From: an uncultured Desulfobacterales bacterium
GTDB taxonomy: Bacteria > Desulfobacterota > Desulfobacteria > Desulfobacterales > JAFDCJ01
Assembly (NCBI GenBank): GCA_945787595.1
Contig: CALZJV010000182.1
Location: 1-28,260, forward strand
Length of the DNA stretch: 28,260 nucleotides
Reading direction: 5' to 3'
Within the stretch, counting starts at the first letter, position 1, and every line of letters begins with the position of its first letter. Both the position numbers and the translations under genes were made by a program. Positions 24,291 through 28,260 of the stretch are shown piece after piece. The notes beneath the pieces were generated by a model. That model saw only the letters and a list, made by a program, of their open reading frames with translations. It had not been told where the DNA came from and did no database searches.

Positions 24291-24317
24291 ACGAAAATCT
24301 ATCATTTGGAGGACAGG

Positions 24318-26336
24318 ATGAATTACTTATTACCGCTGATTTGTACACTGGTGGGGATAGCCGGTGTGGTTTTTTCACTTATCCTTGCAAGTTTGGTCAA
24401 AAGCGCTCCGGCAGGCTCCGAAAAAATGGTCGAAATTGCCAATGCTATCAAGACGGGGGCCATTGCATATTTAAATCGTCAGCTCAAAAGCATGGGCATT
24501 GCCGGAATCATAGTAATTATTATCATTGCGATCGCCCTGGGCTTTAAGACCGCAATCGGCTTTTTGGTCGGTGCCGTCGCGTCCTTTGCCGCCGGCTATA
24601 TCGGAATGCGGGTATCGGTAATCGCCAATGTGCGTACCGCTGAGGCGGCCAAGGGGGGGCTGGCCAAAGGGTTGTCCATGGCCTTTAGAGGCGGTGCCGT
24701 GACGGGTATGATCGTTGCCGGCCTGGCGCTGACAGCTGTTGCCGGTTTTTATACGATATTGACCGCCAGCGGCACGGAAACCAGAGAAGCTGTTATTGCA
24801 CTGGTGGCCCTGGGTTTTGGCGGAAGTCTGATATCCATCTTTGCCCGGCTGGGCGGCGGTATTTTCACCAAGGGGGCCGATGTCGGGGCCGACCTGGTGG
24901 GAAAAGTTGAGGCCGGTATCCCGGAAGACGATCCGCGCAACCCCGCCACGATTGCCGACAACGTCGGAGACAATGTTGGAGACTGCGCCGGTATGGCGGC
25001 CGATCTGTTTGAAACTTACGCAGTAACGGCGGTTGCGGCCATGCTGCTGGGGAATCTGCTCTATCCCGGGATCATCATTGCCACCGAATTTCCCCTGGTG
25101 CTCGGCGCCATCGCGATTGTTGCATCCATGATCGCCGTTTTCTTTGTCAAGTTGGGACCCACTGAGTATATCATGGGCGCGCTATATAAAGGCATGTTCG
25201 GTGCAGCTATTATGGCCGGTATCGCTTTTTTGGTGGCCTGTACGACATCGTTTTCCGAGGTTGCTGAAATTTCCGGCATGAAAATCTATTTGGCCACTCT
25301 GGTCGGTCTGATTCTAACCGTTGTGATCGTCATGATCACCGAATATTATACCGGTATCCGCAAACCGGTTAAGCTGATTGCCGAGGCTTCGACCACCGGA
25401 CACGGCACCAATATCATCGCCGGTCTGGCCGTCAGCATGGAGGCCACGGCGCTGCCGGTGGTGGCCATATGCATTGCGATCGGCGCCGCTTATGCCGCCG
25501 CCGGACTTTACGGAATTGCCATGGCCGCCATGTCGATGCTTTCCATGACCGGCATGGTGATTGCCATTGATGCCTACGGTCCGATTACCGACAATGCCGG
25601 CGGTATTGCCGAAATGGCGGAAATGGACGAGAGTGTGCGGGCAGTCACCGATCCCCTGGATGCAGTCGGCAACACCACCAAAGCCGTCACCAAGGGATAT
25701 GCCATCGGTTCGGCCGCTTTGGCCGCCCTGGTTCTGTTTGCAGCCTACACCCAGGAATTCAGGCTGCACGGCTCGGATTTGGCATTGAGTTTTGACCTGA
25801 GTGATGTTCACGTCATCATCGGCCTTTTCCTGGGCGGATTGATGCCGTTTCTTTTTGCCTCAATTGCCATGCGCGCGGTCGGCAAAGCCGGTGGCGCTGT
25901 GGTCGACGAGGTCAGGCGCCAGTTTCGTGAAATTCCGGGTATTATGGAAGGAACCGCCAAGCCGGATTATGCCGCCTGTGTGGATATCGTCACTAAATTT
26001 GCCCTCAGAGAAATGATCGTACCCGCCATCCTACCCGTGATAGCCCCGGTGCTGGTGGGCCTGATTTTGGGAAAAATCGCCCTGGGCGGACTCCTCATCG
26101 GCAGTATCATTACCGGTCTTTTTCTGGCCATTTCCATGACCACCGGAGGGGCTGCCTGGGACAATGCCAAAAAATACATTGAAGACGGTCATCTGGGAGG
26201 AAAAGGCAGCGATGCGCACAAGGCTGCCGTCACCGGCGACACTGTCGGCGATCCTTACAAGGACACCGCCATTATGGTCAGATATTGTAGCCGATATATC
26301 AGTGAAAGCCCATTTTCCGAATATCACCCCTGGTGA
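24318..26336 (+). CDS. hppA: Membrane pyrophosphatase, K+-independent H+ type, C-terminus replaced
   Basis: The enzyme couples pyrophosphate hydrolysis to ion pumping with some 16 membrane helices. It shows [67 protein letters not shown] and [12 protein letters not shown], the pyrophosphate- and magnesium-binding segments. [18 protein letters not shown] has Lys where potassium-dependent enzymes have Ala (GNTTAA), the mark of the K+-independent, proton-pumping class. After DPYKDTA (26270) the usual GPAINP and last helix are missing. Instead, 21 unrelated polar residues follow to a stop at 26336. ATG 24318 is chosen because GGAGGA sits just upstream. It follows pth by 27 bases. If the ending is real, the last helix is lost and activity is unlikely. 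Confidence 0.9.
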   Translation: MNYLLPLICTLVGIAGVVFSLILASLVKSAPAGSEKMVEIANAIKTGAIAYLNRQLKSMGIAGIIVIIIIAIALGFKTAIGFLVGAVASFAAGYIGMRVSVIANVRTAEAAKGGLAKGLSMAFRGGAVTGMIVAGLALTAVAGFYTILTASGTETREAVIALVALGFGGSLISIFARLGGGIFTKGADVGADLVGKVEAGIPEDDPRNPATIADNVGDNVGDCAGMAADLFETYAVTAVAAMLLGNLLYPGIIIATEFPLVLGAIAIVASMIAVFFVKLGPTEYIMGALYKGMFGAAIMAGIAFLVACTTSFSEVAEISGMKIYLATLVGLILTVVIVMITEYYTGIRKPVKLIAEASTTGHGTNIIAGLAVSMEATALPVVAICIAIGAAYAAAGLYGIAMAAMSMLSMTGMVIAIDAYGPITDNAGGIAEMAEMDESVRAVTDPLDAVGNTTKAVTKGYAIGSAALAALVLFAAYTQEFRLHGSDLALSFDLSDVHVIIGLFLGGLMPFLFASIAMRAVGKAGGAVVDEVRRQFREIPGIMEGTAKPDYAACVDIVTKFALREMIVPAILPVIAPVLVGLILGKIALGGLLIGSIITGLFLAISMTTGGAAWDNAKKYIEDGHLGGKGSDAHKAAVTGDTVGDPYKDTAIMVRYCSRYISESPFSEYHPW

Positions 26337-26520
26337 ATTGAAAAGATGGGGTCGATTTTGCCATTTTGTTTACCCTTCGGGAAAGCCGGAGAACTTCAGA
26401 TCCTGTGTTGTCAAGGGATCAATGTAACCGACTACAATTTCAACCTTGACGCCTTGGCTCTGAAGCCCTCCGGCTTTTGCAACATTAGGGTAAAACCCTC
26501 ATCTTGATCGCTGAGATAAT
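26337..26520. other. Unassigned sequence after hppA
   Basis: No start codon with a ribosome binding site is seen. One frame that is out of phase with hppA stays open from inside hppA to 26427 and reads [20 protein letters not shown] and on to KGSM. It looks more protein-like than the hppA tail itself, so it may be the 3' end of a lost neighbour brought in by a deletion. I cannot name the family. Confidence 0.35.
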
Positions 26521-26557
26521 AAAAGGATTGGCGTAGCATTACGCCAATCCTTTTTTA
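26521..26557 (+). terminator. Rho-independent terminator before carD
   Basis: A perfect 15-base stem, AAAAGGATTGGCGTA (26521-26535) with TACGCCAATCCTTTT (26540-26554), closes on the loop GCAT and runs into TTTTTT. It ends the pth-hppA unit and isolates carD. Because the stem has A on one side and T on the other, it could work in both directions. Confidence 0.92.
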
Positions 26558-26586
26558 TTGATTGTTCTCGAGAGTTATGGTATAGG
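26558..26586 (+). promoter_or_regulatory. Putative sigma-70 promoter of carD
   Basis: TTGATT (26558-26563) and TATAGG (26581-26586) are 17 bases apart, placed directly after the terminator. A TTGACA at 26595-26600 with TAATGG 14 bases on is a poorer alternative because of its short spacer. Confidence 0.35.
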
Positions 26587-26628
26587 TACTTTGCTTGACA
26601 ACTAAAAAAACCGATAATGGGTGGGAAT

Positions 26629-27180
26629 ATGACAGAAAAAAAAGCTGATGAGAACATTGAGAGCGCGAAAGAAAAAAATCATGAATTCCAAATAGGTGAC
26701 CTCGCGGTGTATCCCGCCCATGGTGTTGGAGAGATACAGGCCATTGAAAGCCGGGTGGTCAATGGTGAAGAACATGATTTCTATATCATGAAGGTTCTGG
26801 AAAACGGCATGGTAATCATGATACCCACCAGAAACGTTGAATCCGTCGGGCTAAGGGATATTATCAACCAAAAAGAGATTCCTAAAGTTTATGACGTTAT
26901 GAAGGTCCGCACAGATGGGGTGCCGGCTCAAACCTGGAACCGGCGTTACCGTGAATATATGGATAAAATCAAAACCGGTTCGCTTTATGATGTGGCCGAG
27001 GTATTTAGAGATCTTTCCTTATTGAAACTCACCAAGGATCTTTCTTTTGGGGAGCGTAAGCTCTATGACACTGCCCAGGTGCTATTGGTACGGGAGTTGT
27101 CTACTGCAAAAAAAACAGACGAAGAGACAATTATTTCTGAGTTGGAGTCTCTTTTTGTCTCAGATAGTATGGAAAATTAA
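26629..27180 (+). CDS. CarD/CdnL-family transcriptional regulator
   Basis: CarD/CdnL proteins bind the beta subunit of RNA polymerase through an N-terminal Tudor-like domain and stabilise open complexes, notably at rRNA promoters. After a charged start, FQIGDLAVYPAHGVGEIQAI and the following GMVIMIPTRNVESVGLR make up the RNA polymerase-interacting domain (about residues 20-80). The helical C-terminal domain follows, with WNRRYREYMDKIKTGSLYDV, AEVFRDLSLL and LSFGERKLYDTAQVLLV, all typical. The 183-residue length is usual. I prefer ATG 26629, preceded by GGGTGGG, over ATG 26617, which would leave no ribosome binding site. rluD follows after 14 bases and is likely cotranscribed. Confidence 0.92.
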   Translation: MTEKKADENIESAKEKNHEFQIGDLAVYPAHGVGEIQAIESRVVNGEEHDFYIMKVLENGMVIMIPTRNVESVGLRDIINQKEIPKVYDVMKVRTDGVPAQTWNRRYREYMDKIKTGSLYDVAEVFRDLSLLKLTKDLSFGERKLYDTAQVLLVRELSTAKKTDEETIISELESLFVSDSMEN

Positions 27181-27194
27181 TCCTTCCCAGCAGC

Positions 27195-28178
27195 ATGCCT
27201 GTTTATGGTGCCTTTACCATCCTTGCCAATGAATCCGATCAGGGCCGACGGCTTGATGCCGTGGTCGCTGCTCACCTTCCTGGCTGTTCCCGTTCGCTGG
27301 CTGTAAATTTAATTTCTAACCATGAAGTTCTGGTCGACAATCAGGCTAAAAAACCCGGTTACCGGGTAAAGGACGGCGATAAGATCCTGGGACGAATTCC
27401 GGCTGCCGTGCCAACTGAATACATGCCCGAAGCCATCCCGCTGCAGATTTTGTACCAGGACAGCCATATTGTAGTAATTAACAAACAAGCCGGCCTGGTC
27501 GTGCATCCCGCGCCCGGACACAGCAGTGGTACGCTGGTCAACGCGCTGCTTCATCATTGTCCTGATTTGGAAGGTATCGGCGCTGAGATTCGGCCGGGAA
27601 TTGTTCACCGACTTGATAGGGATACCTCTGGGACCATAGTGGTTGCAAAAAATACCGCTGCTCTTGGAAACCTGGCCAAACAATTTAAATCTCGTAGCGT
27701 TCAAAAAATCTACCTGGCCCTTGTTTACGGTGAATTGCAGGCAGATGAGGGAACGATTTCACTACCCATCGGCCGTCATCCGGTTCATCGGAAACAAATG
27801 TCCACCGTCACTCGAAAAGGCCGTAGCGCAGAAACTTCCTGGCGGGTTCGCGAACGGTTTCTAAATATTACTCTGCTCGAACTGACCTTAAAAACCGGTA
27901 GAACCCACCAAATACGCGTTCATTGTGCGACGATGGGCAACCCGATTGTTGGAGATCAGGTTTATTGTTCTCGTAAGTGGTTAAAAAATGCAGCCAGTTT
28001 TTTTTCGGGGCAATCATCATCAAAGATTGCCCTGCTCAAAGCAGTACCCAGACAGATGCTACACGCCTGGCGACTGGGTCTAACCCATCCCCATACGGGT
28101 GAGGTCATGACCTTTGAGTCGCCGATACCGGAGGATATGGAGGCGTTGATGGTGAAATTAGAGGGAGTGTTGGGATGA
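27195..28178 (+). CDS. rluD: RluA/RluD-family pseudouridine synthase
   Basis: RluD makes pseudouridines in helix 69 of 23S rRNA. The 327-residue protein has an N-terminal S4-like RNA-binding domain (RRLDAVVAAHLPGCSR to VKDGDKI, about residues 18-64), then the RluA-type catalytic domain with HIVVINKQAGLVVHPAPGH, the catalytic motif HRLDRDTSG with Asp141, YLALVYGEL, and the late motif LKTGRTHQIRVHCATMGNPI followed by GDQVY. Length and motifs are normal. RluC or a related RluA-family specificity cannot be excluded, but the S4 domain and size favour RluD. The stop overlaps the next start by ATGA. Confidence 0.88.
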   Translation: MPVYGAFTILANESDQGRRLDAVVAAHLPGCSRSLAVNLISNHEVLVDNQAKKPGYRVKDGDKILGRIPAAVPTEYMPEAIPLQILYQDSHIVVINKQAGLVVHPAPGHSSGTLVNALLHHCPDLEGIGAEIRPGIVHRLDRDTSGTIVVAKNTAALGNLAKQFKSRSVQKIYLALVYGELQADEGTISLPIGRHPVHRKQMSTVTRKGRSAETSWRVRERFLNITLLELTLKTGRTHQIRVHCATMGNPIVGDQVYCSRKWLKNAASFFSGQSSSKIALLKAVPRQMLHAWRLGLTHPHTGEVMTFESPIPEDMEALMVKLEGVLG

Positions 28179-28260
28179 ATAAAACGCAAAGCAATCTGGT
28201 AATTCAGCGATTTGAATCGACAACGGGTAAGAACCAGTATCTGCTCATGAGCGCAGGTGA
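28175..28260 (+). CDS. Start of an unidentified gene, cut by the window end
   Basis: ATG 28175 overlaps the rluD stop in ATGA, which argues for translational coupling. The 28 residues visible begin MNKTQSNLVIQRFESTTGKN. After rluD many bacteria have the multicopper-oxidase-like purine nucleoside phosphorylase gene pgeF, but these residues do not match its usual start clearly enough to name it. Confidence 0.6.
   Translation, partial: MNKTQSNLVIQRFESTTGKNQYLLMSAG

Noticed and set aside
25314..25811. A 165-residue minus-strand ORF inside hppA rich in Gly and His
   Set aside because: It is an antisense shadow of the GC-rich, Ala- and Gly-rich pyrophosphatase codons.

Overview
The window looks like a chromosomal segment of a free-living Gram-negative bacterium, most likely a Desulfobacterota (deltaproteobacterial, Desulfobacterales-like) sulfate reducer or a metagenome-assembled relative. 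This is inferred from the gene vocabulary (non-pyrrolysine MttB-family methyltransferase, membrane pyrophosphatase, LptF/LptG, DUF1844 protein, the order ispE - tRNA-Gln - prs - rplY - pth, CarD) and from long intergenic tracts built of short degenerate words. No phage, transposase, CRISPR array or rRNA is visible.

Layout. 1-4443 (+): miaA, an MttB-family methyltransferase and an agmatinase-family gene (speB, frame-broken), with a 720-base gene-free gap before speB. 4696-5547 (-): an ArgA-like GNAT acetyltransferase, possibly preceded by a small ORF. 5546-11628 (+): lptF-lptG (LPS export), NADP-type gdhA, a YhhN-family membrane protein, and an ExeA-like AAA ATPase with a C-terminal SPOR domain. 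11841-18686 (-): an envelope module read as ABC-F ATPase, RND/MMPL exporter, LolA-like outer-membrane lipoprotein-sorting protein (broken) and a DUF1302-like outer-membrane protein. 19005-27180 (+): an MlaE/MlaD fusion stub, a DUF1844 protein, ispE (broken), tRNA-Gln(UUG), prs, rplY, pth (internal deletion), hppA (C-terminus replaced), a strong terminator and carD. 27195-28260 (+): rluD and the start of one more gene.

Two patterns stand out. First, six loci carry what look like simple deletions within 23 kb: speB, the LolA-like gene, the mla locus, ispE, pth and hppA. Three are out of frame, one removes a conserved motif in frame, one replaces a C-terminus, and one appears to collapse mlaE-mlaF-mlaD into a 79-residue fusion. 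Several of these genes are normally essential, so assembly or strain-collapse error must be tested before genome decay is accepted. Second, many intergenic gaps hold mirrored word repeats: short degenerate tandem words on one side of an unrelated core and their reverse complement on the other. The words differ from gap to gap but the architecture is the same.

Functionally the window combines envelope biogenesis (LptFG, Mla remnant, RND/LolA/DUF1302, SPOR), translation and RNA modification (MiaA, tRNA-Gln, L25, Pth, RluD, ABC-F), core metabolism (Prs, IspE, Gdh) and energy conservation (membrane pyrophosphatase). All assignments come from reading the sequence and remembered family motifs; no database search was run.
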